From JBDTDV01 sp039922875 (GTDB lineage Bacteria > Actinomycetota > Actinomycetes > Actinomycetales > Microbacteriaceae): a stretch of DNA of 15,173 nucleotides. The notes under the pieces are model-generated. The model ran no database searches, was not told where the DNA came from, and saw only the letters and a program-made list of their open reading frames with translations. Where the stretch lies: assembly GCA_039922875.1 (NCBI GenBank), contig JBDTDV010000071.1, positions 1 through 15,173 of the forward strand. The letters run 5' to 3'. Position 1 is the stretch's first letter, and each line of letters opens with the position of its first letter. The position numbers and the translations under genes are program-made. Of this stretch, positions 1 to 8,499 are shown one piece after another.

Positions 1-691
1 CCGCCGCGATCCGGCGCTGGACATCCAGCCCGTCCTCGCCACCATCCAGCGCGACGCTGGCTTCGTGCAGCCGTGCTTCAGGCGGCATCGTGCCGATGGC
101 ATCCGTGGGCACGTATGGCGCGTTGGCTACCAGGATGCTGACGCGGCCAGCCAGCTCCGCCGGCAACGCGGAGTATAGGTCGCCTTCGAACACCTGGCCG
201 ACCGGCTCGATGTTGCGCCGGGCAAATCTCACCGCGGCCGGATCAATATCCGAGGAGAACAGTTCGATGCCGGCACCTGGCCGGCCGGGTGCCGGTGGGT
301 TGAGCGCCTGGGCCATCGCGGCGCCGACTGCTCCAGATCCGCAGCACAGATCCAGGACCACCGGCGTGCCCTGGTCGGCGGCGTGCGCGATCGCGATGGC
401 GTGCCGCACGAGGAACTCGGTCCGGCGCCGGGGGACGAAGACGCCAGGGCCCACCGCGATCCGGATACCGCAGAACTCGGCCCAGCCGAGAATGTGTTCC
501 AGCGGGAAGCCGGACAACCGGCGCTGGAGGAGCCGGTCCAGCTCAGCCGGGCTTCTCGCAGCCGCCAGCAGGAGCCGAGCCTCGTCCTCGGCGAACACAC
601 AGCCAGCAGCTCGGAGCCGGGTGACGACCGATGCCGCACGAGCATCGGCTGCGCGAGCAGGCTTCGGGTTGGCTTCCGGTGGCGAGCACAT
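1..691 (-). CDS. PrmC/HemK-like protein N5-glutamine methyltransferase (3' end cut by window)
   Basis: This is a SAM-dependent methyltransferase of the group that methylates a glutamine side chain in a protein, of which release-factor methylase PrmC is the best known member. The minus-strand reading gives 230 residues before the window edge. The GxG-type SAM loop VLDLCCGSGAVG lies near residues 112-123. The acidic strand follows as SSDIDPAAVRFARRN, and the catalytic NPPY-type motif appears as NAPY at residues 190-193, inside ILVANAPYVPT. The segment ending in VPRRRTEFLV before the SAM loop is also typical. The start is the ATG at 691 (MCSPPEAN). No clear Shine-Dalgarno sequence precedes it, so the exact start is uncertain. 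I expect about 20-30 residues to be missing at the C-terminus. NAPY rather than NPPY points to the actinobacterial paralogue, not true PrmC. The substrate is unknown, and it is probably a housekeeping neighbour unrelated to the catabolic cluster. Confidence 0.85.
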   Translation of the reverse strand, partial: MCSPPEANPKPARAADARAASVVTRLRAAGCVFAEDEARLLLAAARSPAELDRLLQRRLSGFPLEHILGWAEFCGIRIAVGPGVFVPRRRTEFLVRHAIAIAHAADQGTPVVLDLCCGSGAVGAAMAQALNPPAPGRPGAGIELFSSDIDPAAVRFARRNIEPVGQVFEGDLYSALPAELAGRVSILVANAPYVPTDAIGTMPPEARLHEASVALDGGEDGLDVQRRIAA

Positions 692-836
692 GATCGATGA
701 ACAATAGCCGCTTGGGCGCCGTGGGATCCAGGCCGGGTTCCATACTTGGTTCCATGGAGCTGTTTTCAGGGATCCGCTCTTCGAAGACTTCATCGCCGAT
801 CCCGGCACAAAAGCACTCCTGCGCTGACCGGAGCCC

Positions 837-1676
837 TTACGCGATGTCGGCGAGCCAGTCGAACGCCACCGGACACGCGCCGAGCACGGAGATGTGGCCG
901 TCTCTGGGCTTGAGCCAAAGCTCTCCGTGCGGAAGCTGCTCTGTCATCCAGCGGGCATGAGCGGGCGGGACGATCCGGTCCAGGCCGCCTTGCACCACCA
1001 GCACCGGCACCTGGACCTCGGCGAGGGCGAAGCCCCACGGTGTCGTGAAGGCCACGTCGTCGTCGATTTCACCGTCCGGACCGTCACCGGCCGCCCGCTC
1101 CGCGTCGGATCCGAGCGGAGCCCAGTCGTCGGCGAGCGCGCGCCAATCTGCTTCGATGAAGCTGTTCTGGTCGAACTGTGCTGTTTCGGCGAACCGGGCT
1201 CGCGCGGCCCGGCCTCGGCGCGCCGCGCGTAGTCCGCCCGGCGAGACCATGCCGGCGAACCAATCGAAATCCTCGGTGAACGGGGCGATGCCGGCGAGGG
1301 TGACGACACCGCGCACCCGGTCCGGAGCAAGCGCAGCACAGCCGAGCGCGTGCGGGCCGCCGCCCGAGGCGCCCATGGTCGCGAACCCGGCGAGGCCGAG
1401 CGCGTCGGCGACCGCTATCACATCAGCGGCCGACGACGTGACCGTTCGACCTCGACGCGCCGACGAGCCCGGATAGCCCGCCCGCGCGCAGGAGACCAGC
1501 CGGATGCCGCGCTGCGCGGCATCCGCCAGCAGCGGCTCAAGCAGGCGCCCGGTCTGGGGCGTGCCGTGCTGCCAGATCACCGTGCGCGTTGGGCCCGTCT
1601 GCGGTCCGCTGTCGTAGAACCTGATAGTTCGGTCGTCGGGAGTACGCAGGGTGTGCTCAAAATTGCCTTCAGACAT
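837..1676 (-). CDS. alpha/beta hydrolase
   Basis: This is a cytosolic alpha/beta-fold hydrolase of 279 residues, with no signal peptide. The complete catalytic set is visible. The oxyanion HG motif is at residues 37-38 (WQHGTP). The nucleophile elbow G-A-S-G-G places Ser104. Asp233 sits in GGLDRIVPP and His261 in RDGHISV near the C-terminus. The reading frame is open further upstream to 1913, but that part overlaps the amidase gene and has no hydrolase similarity. The start is therefore the ATG at 1676 (MSEGNFEH), with a weak GAG seven bases before it. It begins 29 bases after the amidase stop on the same strand, which suggests co-transcription. The residues around the elbow match general proline iminopeptidase/epoxide hydrolase-like proteins without fixing a substrate. 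Working with the amidase on an amide, ester or lactone substrate is an inference from position only. Confidence 0.88.
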   Translation of the reverse strand: MSEGNFEHTLRTPDDRTIRFYDSGPQTGPTRTVIWQHGTPQTGRLLEPLLADAAQRGIRLVSCARAGYPGSSARRGRTVTSSAADVIAVADALGLAGFATMGASGGGPHALGCAALAPDRVRGVVTLAGIAPFTEDFDWFAGMVSPGGLRAARRGRAARARFAETAQFDQNSFIEADWRALADDWAPLGSDAERAAGDGPDGEIDDDVAFTTPWGFALAEVQVPVLVVQGGLDRIVPPAHARWMTEQLPHGELWLKPRDGHISVLGACPVAFDWLADIA

Positions 1677-1705
1677 CCGGTAGCTCGTTTCAGATGGACG
1701 TGGAC

Positions 1706-3115
1706 CTAGCGGGCGAGGGCCGGCGGCACGGCCGTGAACGGGGCCGCAGCGGTGTACGCCGCGGCGGCGTGCAGGACGGCGGCATCCGCATAGCGGCGCC
1801 CGACCAGTTGCAGCCCGATCGGAAGTCCCGCCGAGGTCAGGCCGCACGGCACGGTGGCCGCCGGCTGTTGGGTGAGGTTGAACGGATAGCTGAACGGAGT
1901 CCATTGCGCCCAACGTGTCATCCCGGATCCGGCTGGAACCTCGACCCCGGCCTCGAACGCGCCGATCGGCAGGGTCGGGGTGACCAGGAGGTCGTACTTC
2001 TCGTGGAACGCACCCATCCGTTGACCGAGTTCGGCCCGCACCTGACTGGCATCCAGGAAGTCCATCGCCGAGATCTCCCGGCCGGCCTCAGCCACCTCGA
2101 GCAGGCCGGGGTCCAACTCGTTCCAGCGGGAACGGTCGAATCCCTCGATGACCTTGCCGGCGCCGGCGAACCAGAGCACGTGGTAGGCGTCGATCGGGTC
2201 GCTGAAGCCGGGGTCCACCTCCTCGACGATGGCACCGAGGTCGGCCAGAACGCGAACGGCGGCATCGACGGATGCGGCGACATCCGGGTCAACCTGCACG
2301 TAACCGAGGTCGCGGCTGTACCCGATCCGCAGTCCCGCGATTCCGGAGCCGCCCTGCAGGCCGGTCAGGAAGGAGCTCGTCGGGGTCGGCGCAGCCGACC
2401 AGTCTCGCCGGTCGTATCCGGTGAGAACATCCATCATCAGCGCCAAGTCCTGCACGCTGCGCGCCATCGGACCGGCGTGGGAGAGGGTGCCGAACGGGCT
2501 CGGCGGGTAAATCGGAACCACACCATAGGTGGGCTTGAGCCCGGCGATCCCGCAGAATCCCGACGGGATCCGCACCGATCCACCGCCGTCGGTGCCGACC
2601 GACAGCTGGCCCATGCCCAGTGCAACCGCGACCGCCGATCCGCCGCTGGACCCGCCGCTGGTCTTGGATGAATCCCACGGATTACCGGTCACCCCGGTGA
2701 GGGGGTTGTCGGTGACTCCCTTCCAGCCGAATTCGGGGGACGTGGTCTTGCCGACCAGCACGGCGCCGGCTTCGCGCAGCCGGGCGACGACCGGGGCATC
2801 CTCTGTCCAATCCTGGTCCGGGCTGATCAGGCGGGAGCCGCGCAGCGTCGGCCAGCCGCGGGTGAGAAGGAGATCCTTGATGCTGGTGGGCACGCCGTCC
2901 AGCGCCCCGATCGGTTTCCCGGCGCGCCAGCGCTCTTCGGATGCCGCCGCCTGTCGCATCGTCTCGTCGCGGTCGACCAGGCAAAACGCGTTGAACTCCT
3001 CGTTGAGCTCATTGATGCGCTCCAGCGCCGCTTCGGTTGCCTGAACCGGCGAAGCCGACTTGGCCTGATATTCCCGGAGCAATTCTGTGGCGGTGAGTGT
3101 TGTGAGATCATCCAT
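1706..3115 (-). CDS. amidase (amidase-signature family)
   Basis: This is a 469-residue hydrolase of the amidase-signature (AS) family, which cleaves amide bonds with a Ser-cisSer-Lys triad. The triad is visible as Lys80 (GVPTSIKDLL), cis-Ser156 in the glycine/serine-rich segment GGSSGGSA, and nucleophile Ser180 in GTDGGGSVRIPS. The spacing of 76 and 24 residues equals that of known family members to within one residue. The length is normal and there is no signal peptide. An upstream in-frame start at 3154 exists, but the ATG at 3115 (MDDLTTLTATELL) begins the usual N-terminal helix. No Shine-Dalgarno sequence precedes it. A TTGACA hexamer inside the upstream operator lies 30 bases before the ATG, so the transcript may be leaderless. 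The gene is divergent from the FAD/iron-sulfur oxidoreductase across a region with two operator sites. AS enzymes are too diverse for a substrate to be named; a GatA role is unlikely because no gatB or gatC is present. Confidence 0.93.
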   Translation of the reverse strand: MDDLTTLTATELLREYQAKSASPVQATEAALERINELNEEFNAFCLVDRDETMRQAAASEERWRAGKPIGALDGVPTSIKDLLLTRGWPTLRGSRLISPDQDWTEDAPVVARLREAGAVLVGKTTSPEFGWKGVTDNPLTGVTGNPWDSSKTSGGSSGGSAVAVALGMGQLSVGTDGGGSVRIPSGFCGIAGLKPTYGVVPIYPPSPFGTLSHAGPMARSVQDLALMMDVLTGYDRRDWSAAPTPTSSFLTGLQGGSGIAGLRIGYSRDLGYVQVDPDVAASVDAAVRVLADLGAIVEEVDPGFSDPIDAYHVLWFAGAGKVIEGFDRSRWNELDPGLLEVAEAGREISAMDFLDASQVRAELGQRMGAFHEKYDLLVTPTLPIGAFEAGVEVPAGSGMTRWAQWTPFSYPFNLTQQPAATVPCGLTSAGLPIGLQLVGRRYADAAVLHAAAAYTAAAPFTAVPPALAR

Positions 3116-3142
3116 GGTCACAGTCTGAGGGCGACGGAATGA

Positions 3143-3156
3143 GATTGTCAACAATC
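3143..3156. promoter_or_regulatory. putative GntR/FCD operator, site 1 (amidase side)
   Basis: GATTGTCAACAATC is a palindrome with 6-base arms around a 2-base centre. It lies 28 bases upstream of the amidase ATG. Read on the minus strand it contains TTGACA, which is placed like a -35 box for the amidase. The same 14 bases recur exactly at 11320-11333. FCD-type GntR regulators commonly bind short TTGT-NN-ACAA palindromes, so the regulator encoded at 7803 is the likely ligand. Binding itself is inferred. Confidence 0.7.
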
Positions 3157-3158
3157 CC

Positions 3159-3188
3159 TTGGTTTAGCGGCCCCTGGCCCGCTAGAAT
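3159..3188 (+). promoter_or_regulatory. candidate promoter of the oxidoreductase operon
   Basis: TTGGTT at 3159-3164 and TAGAAT at 3183-3188 form a weak -35 and a good -10 (5 of 6 bases) with an 18-base spacer. The predicted start near 3195 falls at the edge of operator site 2, the expected position for steric repression. The alternative, TTGACA at 3198-3203 as a -35, has no convincing -10 seventeen bases downstream. Confidence 0.45.
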
Positions 3189-3192
3189 GTCT

Positions 3193-3206
3193 TATTGTTG
3201 ACAATA
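3193..3206. promoter_or_regulatory. putative GntR/FCD operator, site 2 (oxidoreductase side)
   Basis: TATTGTTGACAATA is a palindrome with 6-base arms. Its core ATTGTTGACAAT is the reverse complement of the core at site 1, and the two centres are 50 bases apart. It lies just downstream of the candidate -10 at 3183-3188 and 58 bases before the ATG of the oxidoreductase. Confidence 0.7.
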
Positions 3207-3264
3207 TGCGGCACGAAGGGCCGCGACTGTGCTCCGTAATATCACCTGTGAGGTAACGCCGAAG

Positions 3265-6231
3265 ATGACGATGACAGCCGATTCCGGGTTGAGCACCGCG
3301 CTCGCCACCCTGCAGTCGCGCGGCCTCGACCTCGACACGAGCCCCCGCCGAATCTCCGAGTACTCTTACGACGCGTCCAACTACCGGATCGAGCCGGCCG
3401 CGGTGCTCTTCCCGCGGACCGCGGCAGAAGTCGCTGACGCGCTCGCGGCCTGCCACCGGGACGGCACTCCGGTGACCTGCCGGGGCGGCGGAACCTCGAT
3501 GGCCGGAGGGGCGGTCGGCCACGGCCTCGTGATCGATTTCTCCCGGCATATGAACGCCGTGCTGCACATCGACCAAGAGGCGAAGACCGCTACCGCCGAA
3601 CCGGGTATCGTGCTGACCACCTTGCAGCGGCGGGTGCAGGATGCCACCGGAGGCTCCCTGACCTTCGCGCCGGACCCCTCGAGCAAGTCCAGGGCCACCC
3701 TCGGCGGGGCAATCGCCAACGACGCCTGCGGCAACCATTCAGTGCGGTACGGGCGCACCTCCGACCACCTCATCGCGCTCGACCTGGTCACCGACGACGG
3801 GCTGCGGCTGACCGCGACTCGGAACGGGATAGCAGCGACCAACGCCGGCGACCAACCGGCTCAAGCCAGAGCCGCAGAACTGGCATCCGGTCTCAAGGCG
3901 CTGGTGGACGCAAACCTCGGCGACTTCCGGCGCGACCTGGAACGGATTCCGCGACAGGTCTCCGGGTTCCACCTGGCCCATCTGCTGCCGGAGCACGGCT
4001 TCGACATCGCCCGAGCGCTGGCCGGGAGCGAGGGCACCTGCGCGGTCGTGGTCGCCGCGACCGTCGCGCTGGTCCCGACCCCCTCGGCGGCGCTGCTGAT
4101 CAGCCTCGGCTACGACGATGTCGTGGATGCGGCGTTGGACATCACCACGATCCTGGAATTCTCCCCCGCCGCCATCGAGGGCATCGACGAGGCCATCGTC
4201 GACACCATGCGGCACTTGCGTGGGCACGATTCGGTGCTGGGGCTACCGGAGGGAAAAGCCTGGCTCTACGTCGACCTCGACGGCGACGACATCGCACAGG
4301 TCACCGCCAAGGCGGAGGAACTGCTCGCTCGGCTGCGCGACAACGGCAGATTGCTGGCGGGCCGGGTGGTCCCAGATGCCGCCGAGCGCGCGTCGCTGTG
4401 GCGGGTCCGAGAGGACGGCGCCGGCCTCTCCGCCCGGCTGTACACCGGTGGCGAGTCCTGGCCGGGCTGGGAGGACTCGGCCGTCGCGCCCGCAGACCTA
4501 CCGGGGTATCTCGCCGACTTCCGCGAGCTGCTGGACAAATTTGGCTTGCACGGCGTGCTATACGGACACTTCGGTGCCGGATGCATGCACGTGCGGGTCG
4601 ACTTCGACCTGCGTAGCGAGTCCGGTCGCGCCGTGATGGCCGCATTCATGCGTGCTGCGGCCCAGCTGGTGGTCCGGCACGGCGGATCGCTGTCCGGCGA
4701 GCACGGTGACGGGCGGGCCAGAAGCGAGCTGCTGCCGATCATGTATTCCCCCTCGATGCTGGCGGCGTTTGCGCTGTTCAAGCGGTGCTGGGACCCTAGC
4801 GGCATCCTGAATCCCGGCATCCTGGTCGACCCCGACAGCTTCAGTGACAATCTCGCCTTGAGCGGTGTTCCGGAGCGGGAGTGGCGCACCAGCTTCGATC
4901 TGCGCCCGCACACCGTTTCGGCAACCCAGCACCAGATCGACCCGTTCGTGCACGCCGTGCAGGGCTGCGTCGGCATCGGTCGCTGCCGTTCGGACTCCGG
5001 CGGCGTGATGTGCCCGAGTTACCGGGCGACCAGGGACGAGAAGGACTCCACCCGGGGCCGCTCGCGGGTGCTGCAAGACATGGTCAGGGGCGCCAAGAGC
5101 GTCGAGGCCGGCTGGCGTTCCACCGAGGTGCGCGAATCGCTGGACCTCTGCCTGTCTTGCAAGGCCTGCTCGACCGATTGCCCCGTCGGTGTGGACATGG
5201 CCAGTTACAAATCCGAGTTCTTCCACCACTTCTACCGGCACCGGCTGCGGCCGCTCTCGCACTACACCATGGGCTGGTTGCCACGCTGGCTGACGATCAC
5301 CCGTCGGATCGCACCGCTGATCAATTTCGTGTTCGCCTCGCCGCTGGGCAAGATGGTCGCCAGGCTCGGCGGGTTGACCACCAAACGGGTGCTGCCGAAG
5401 TTCGCCAGCGCCGGGCAGTTGCGCCGTGAGCTGGAGGGCGCCGGCCGGCCGGCCGGCCATCCGCTGCCGACGGGTGCCGCCGACGTGGTGCTGGTCATCG
5501 ACAGCTTCACCAAAGGCTTCCGTCCCGAGGTGGCCGGCGCGGCTCAGCGGGTGCTGGGCACTTCCGGCAAGAGCGTCGAGTGCAACGCGGAGGTCTGCTG
5601 CGGTTTGACCTGGATCTCCGGCGGCCAGCTGGACGGTGCCAAGAAGCGGCTGCGAAAGGCTGCCGCCGTTCTGGACGACGGCACCGATCGACCGATCGTG
5701 GTCATCGAGCCGAGCTGTGCGGCGGCGTTCAAGAAGGATATGCCTGAGTTGCTTCACACGGATGCCGCCCGCCGGGTCGCAAAACGGATTCGCAGCTTCG
5801 CCGGGATGGTGACCGAGCTGACTGCGGCCGGCTGGCAGCCGGATTGGCCGGACGGCCACGCCCCGGTGGCCGTCACAGTGCAGACTCACTGCCACGAATA
5901 CTCCGTGTTCGGCGCCAAGTCGCAGACCGCGGCGCTGCGCGCGGTCGGGGTACGGGAGATCCGCGAAGCCACCGGCTGCTGCGGGGTGGCCGGTAACTTC
6001 GGATTCGAACCCAGCCATTTCGAGATCAGCATGCAGGTCGCCGAACAGGCCATCGCACCCGCGCTGCGAGAGACGGACGCCGCCACGCCGGTACTCGCGG
6101 ACGGCTTCAGCTGCCAGATGCAGATCAAACAACTCGACTCCCAGCGCCATGCGATGCATTTGGCACAGCTCCTGGATGTCGCACCCTCCACCACCAGCCA
6201 CGAACCCGATCGAGTGCAATCCGATCGCTGA
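3265..6231 (+). CDS. FAD-linked 2-hydroxyacid oxidoreductase with 4Fe-4S and CCG domains
   Basis: This is a 988-residue oxidoreductase of the D-lactate/D-2-hydroxyglutarate dehydrogenase (GlcD/YdiJ-like) superfamily. An FAD-binding PCMH domain spans about 40-275 (TCRGGGTSMAGGA at 71-83). The FAD-oxidase C domain spans about 275-525, with GHFGAGCMHVR (434-444), SGEHGDGR (477-484) and ILNPGIL. A ferredoxin-like segment carries C568, C574 and C583, then CLSCKACSTDCP (C629, C632, C635, C639). Two CCG (heterodisulfide-reductase type) domains follow, with CCG at 778-780 and C818, then C876, C905-C906 and C950. The first cluster shows three cysteines, a pattern I recall from actinobacterial relatives. 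Electrons probably pass from a D-2-hydroxyacid via FAD and the clusters to an acceptor. An in-frame GTG at 3229 could add 12 residues, but ATG 3265 is better placed after GAGGT at 3250-3254. The aldehyde dehydrogenase follows after 34 bases. The substrate is not determined. Confidence 0.92.
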   Translation: MTMTADSGLSTALATLQSRGLDLDTSPRRISEYSYDASNYRIEPAAVLFPRTAAEVADALAACHRDGTPVTCRGGGTSMAGGAVGHGLVIDFSRHMNAVLHIDQEAKTATAEPGIVLTTLQRRVQDATGGSLTFAPDPSSKSRATLGGAIANDACGNHSVRYGRTSDHLIALDLVTDDGLRLTATRNGIAATNAGDQPAQARAAELASGLKALVDANLGDFRRDLERIPRQVSGFHLAHLLPEHGFDIARALAGSEGTCAVVVAATVALVPTPSAALLISLGYDDVVDAALDITTILEFSPAAIEGIDEAIVDTMRHLRGHDSVLGLPEGKAWLYVDLDGDDIAQVTAKAEELLARLRDNGRLLAGRVVPDAAERASLWRVREDGAGLSARLYTGGESWPGWEDSAVAPADLPGYLADFRELLDKFGLHGVLYGHFGAGCMHVRVDFDLRSESGRAVMAAFMRAAAQLVVRHGGSLSGEHGDGRARSELLPIMYSPSMLAAFALFKRCWDPSGILNPGILVDPDSFSDNLALSGVPEREWRTSFDLRPHTVSATQHQIDPFVHAVQGCVGIGRCRSDSGGVMCPSYRATRDEKDSTRGRSRVLQDMVRGAKSVEAGWRSTEVRESLDLCLSCKACSTDCPVGVDMASYKSEFFHHFYRHRLRPLSHYTMGWLPRWLTITRRIAPLINFVFASPLGKMVARLGGLTTKRVLPKFASAGQLRRELEGAGRPAGHPLPTGAADVVLVIDSFTKGFRPEVAGAAQRVLGTSGKSVECNAEVCCGLTWISGGQLDGAKKRLRKAAAVLDDGTDRPIVVIEPSCAAAFKKDMPELLHTDAARRVAKRIRSFAGMVTELTAAGWQPDWPDGHAPVAVTVQTHCHEYSVFGAKSQTAALRAVGVREIREATGCCGVAGNFGFEPSHFEISMQVAEQAIAPALRETDAATPVLADGFSCQMQIKQLDSQRHAMHLAQLLDVAPSTTSHEPDRVQSDR

Positions 6232-6265
6232 AGACCCCTGAACACTCTCAATCAAAAGGACACCA

Positions 6266-7771
6266 ATGACTCTGACAACCGAGACCCCGGCAACCGCGCC
6301 CGACGCCACCGGCGCCGACGTGAAATCCATCATCGCGGCCGTGCCGACCGGCCTCTTCATCAATAATGAATGGGTCGAAGCGGAGAACAGTGCGACCTTC
6401 GACGTGGAGAACCCCGCCACCGGGAAAGTCATCGCTACGGTGGCCGACGGCTCGGTGGCCGATGCCCAGCGGGCCATCGCTGTCGCCGGCGCCGCTCAGG
6501 CCGGCTGGGCGAAGACCGCGCCACGTGCTCGCAGCGAGATCCTGCGCCGCGCCTACGAACTCATCATGGAACGGGCCGACCAGCTCGCCGCGATCATGAC
6601 CGCAGAGATGGGCAAACCGCTGGCCGAGGCGCGCGGTGAGGTCGCCTACGCCGCGGAATTCTTCCGCTGGTTCTCCGAGGAGGCCGTGCGGATCAGCGGC
6701 GACTATACGACCACCGGAGACGGCAAGAACCGCATCCTGGTCTCCCGCGCCCCGGTCGGCCCGTGCGTGCTGGTCACCCCGTGGAACTTCCCGCTGGCGA
6801 TGGGCACCCGCAAGATCGGCCCTGCCGTCGCCGCCGGCTGCACCATGGTGTTCAAGCCGGCCGCGCAGACCCCGCTGAGTTCGCTGGCGCTGGTTCAGAT
6901 TCTGCGGGAGGCAGGCCTGCCTGCAGGGGTGCTGAACGTGGTGACGACATCGCACGCCTCGAGTGTGGTCAGCAGTTGGATGTCCAGCGGCATCGCTCGC
7001 AAGGTCAGCTTCACCGGCTCGACAGAGGTGGGCAAGATCCTCCTGGCGCAGGCCGCGGAGAACGTGATGCGCTCCTCCATGGAGCTCGGCGGTAATGCTC
7101 CGTTCATCGTCTGCGCCGACGCGGACATCGATCGTGCGGTGGATGGCGCGATGATGGCCAAACTCCGTAACATGGGCGAGGCCTGCACCGCCGCGAACCG
7201 GTTCTTCGTGCACCGATCGGTGGCCGCCGACTTCACCCAGAAGCTGGCGCAGCGGATGTCGGCCCTCACCGTCGGGGACGGAGCGGCGGAAGGCACCGAC
7301 ATCGGCCCGCTGGTGGACGCCGACGGCCTTGGCAAGGTGCAGAGCCTGGTCGACGACGCGGTAGAGCGCGGCGCCAGCGTCGTGGTGGGCGGCAGCCGGC
7401 CGGATGGACCCGGCTATTTCTACCCGCCGACCGTGCTGGCCAACGTCGGTGCGGACTCGGCGCTGATGAGTACCGAGATCTTCGGCCCGGTCGCCCCGGT
7501 GATCCCGTTCGACGACGACGATCAGGCGATCGCGTTGGCGAACGACACCGAATGGGGTCTGGTAGGTTACCTCTTCACCCAGGACATCGATCGCGCTCTC
7601 AGATTGGGCGACGCGCTGGAGGTCGGCATGGTCGGGCTGAATACCGGGCTGGTCTCGAATCCGGCTGCACCGTTCGGTGGCGTCAAGCAGTCCGGGCTGG
7701 GACGCGAAGGCGGCCGGGTCGGCATTGACGAGTTCCTGGAATACAAGTATCTGGCGATTCCCCGCGTCTGA
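6266..7771 (+). CDS. NAD(P)-dependent succinate-semialdehyde-type aldehyde dehydrogenase
   Basis: This is a 501-residue enzyme of the aldehyde dehydrogenase superfamily. It oxidises an aldehyde to a carboxylate in the cytosol. The key parts are all present: TPWNFP at 171-176, Lys197 in FKPAAQTP, the dinucleotide-binding FTGSTEVGK at 249-257, the general base Glu273 in MELGGNAP, and the nucleophile Cys307 in GEACTAANR. The motifs resemble the GabD/succinate-semialdehyde group. The start is ATG 6266, with AAAGGA (6255-6260) five bases upstream. It is the second gene of the operon driven from about 3195. In known ectoine breakdown the equivalent enzyme (DoeC) is a GabD relative that oxidises aspartate semialdehyde, so this is a candidate for the last step in a split cluster. 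That is an inference, and succinate semialdehyde is equally possible. Confidence 0.93.
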   Translation: MTLTTETPATAPDATGADVKSIIAAVPTGLFINNEWVEAENSATFDVENPATGKVIATVADGSVADAQRAIAVAGAAQAGWAKTAPRARSEILRRAYELIMERADQLAAIMTAEMGKPLAEARGEVAYAAEFFRWFSEEAVRISGDYTTTGDGKNRILVSRAPVGPCVLVTPWNFPLAMGTRKIGPAVAAGCTMVFKPAAQTPLSSLALVQILREAGLPAGVLNVVTTSHASSVVSSWMSSGIARKVSFTGSTEVGKILLAQAAENVMRSSMELGGNAPFIVCADADIDRAVDGAMMAKLRNMGEACTAANRFFVHRSVAADFTQKLAQRMSALTVGDGAAEGTDIGPLVDADGLGKVQSLVDDAVERGASVVVGGSRPDGPGYFYPPTVLANVGADSALMSTEIFGPVAPVIPFDDDDQAIALANDTEWGLVGYLFTQDIDRALRLGDALEVGMVGLNTGLVSNPAAPFGGVKQSGLGREGGRVGIDEFLEYKYLAIPRV

Positions 7772-7802
7772 CGCGGACGGCGTTATTCGAAAGGGCGGGA
7801 TG

Positions 7803-8495
7803 ATGGCTGGAGAAGATGGTCTGATCGGGCTGGAGGGCCGGCCGACGTCCGTCCTGATCGCCAACCAATTGCGCGAACGCATCATCGACGGGTCGTTCCG
7901 TCCCGGCGAACAGATCCGGGAGGCGAGTCTGGTCGAGCGCCTGCAGGTCTCGCGCGGCCCGGTGCGCGAGGCGCTGCAGCGGCTCAGTCAGGAGGGCCTG
8001 CTGGTGAGCCACCGCAATCGGGGTGTGTTCGTGCTCGATTTGACGCCAGCGGATATCCGCGAGATCTACGCCGCCAGGGAGGCTGTCGAGCTCGGCGCCG
8101 CCGAGGCGATTCTGGCGCAGGAGCCGGATGCCATCGCCGCGACGTCGCGTCGGCTCTCGCGAATCATCGCGAAGATGGCACCCCTGGTGAACGCCGGGAA
8201 CTGGCGTCGGCTCTCCGAACTCGACATGGGGTTCCATCTGGCTTTTGTGGAGAGCGCGGCCAATTCCCGGCTGTCCCGGATCTATTCGACGCTGGCCGCC
8301 GAATCCCGGATTTGCATCGTCAATCTGGAGGCATCCTATCCGCTGGCGGACGCGCTGATCTCGGAGCATGAGCGTCTGGTCGAGCTGCTCGCGGCCCGCG
8401 ATGGGACGGAGTTGCGCAAGGCGATCCGTCAGCATATGACCTCCGCGGTCGCCGACCTGACCGCGTCGATGCTCGCCGACACCGTCCGCGGGTAG
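7803..8495 (+). CDS. GntR-family regulator, FCD (FadR) subfamily
   Basis: This is a 230-residue transcription factor. A winged helix-turn-helix spans about 16-79 (LRERIIDGSFRPGEQI, then VSRGPVREALQRLSQEGLL). A helical FCD ligand-binding domain follows from about 83, beginning DIREIYAAREAVELGAAE. The FCD metal/ligand set is complete: Asp141, His145 (DMGFH), His189 (SEHERL) and His211 (RQHM). It therefore probably binds a metal-coordinated carboxylate effector. ATG at 7800 and 7803 are both possible; 7803 gives a better 7-base spacing to AAAGGG at 7790-7795. It is the third gene of the oxidoreductase operon, 31 bases after the aldehyde dehydrogenase, and I see no operator copy directly before it. 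It should therefore be autoregulated through the sites at 3143-3206. It is the natural candidate to bind all three ATTGT-NN-ACAAT sites. The gene ends four bases before the stop of a convergent small gene. Confidence 0.93.
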   Translation: MAGEDGLIGLEGRPTSVLIANQLRERIIDGSFRPGEQIREASLVERLQVSRGPVREALQRLSQEGLLVSHRNRGVFVLDLTPADIREIYAAREAVELGAAEAILAQEPDAIAATSRRLSRIIAKMAPLVNAGNWRRLSELDMGFHLAFVESAANSRLSRIYSTLAAESRICIVNLEASYPLADALISEHERLVELLAARDGTELRKAIRQHMTSAVADLTASMLADTVRG

Positions 8496-8499
8496 GCCC

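Noticed and set aside
90..707. Long open frame on the plus strand over the methyltransferase gene
   Set aside because: It lies antisense to a frame with clear methyltransferase motifs; its translation is low-complexity and arginine/alanine-rich with no motif, as expected from GC-rich shadow frames.
1694..2671. 325-codon plus-strand frame opposite the amidase
   Set aside because: The opposite strand encodes the full amidase triad, and this frame has no family motif or plausible ribosome site.
4558..7885. Very long minus-strand frames (639 and 545 codons) opposite the oxidoreductase and aldehyde dehydrogenase
   Set aside because: They mirror third-position GC bias of the real genes. The translations are His/Arg/Gly-rich without domains, while both sense proteins have complete catalytic motifs.
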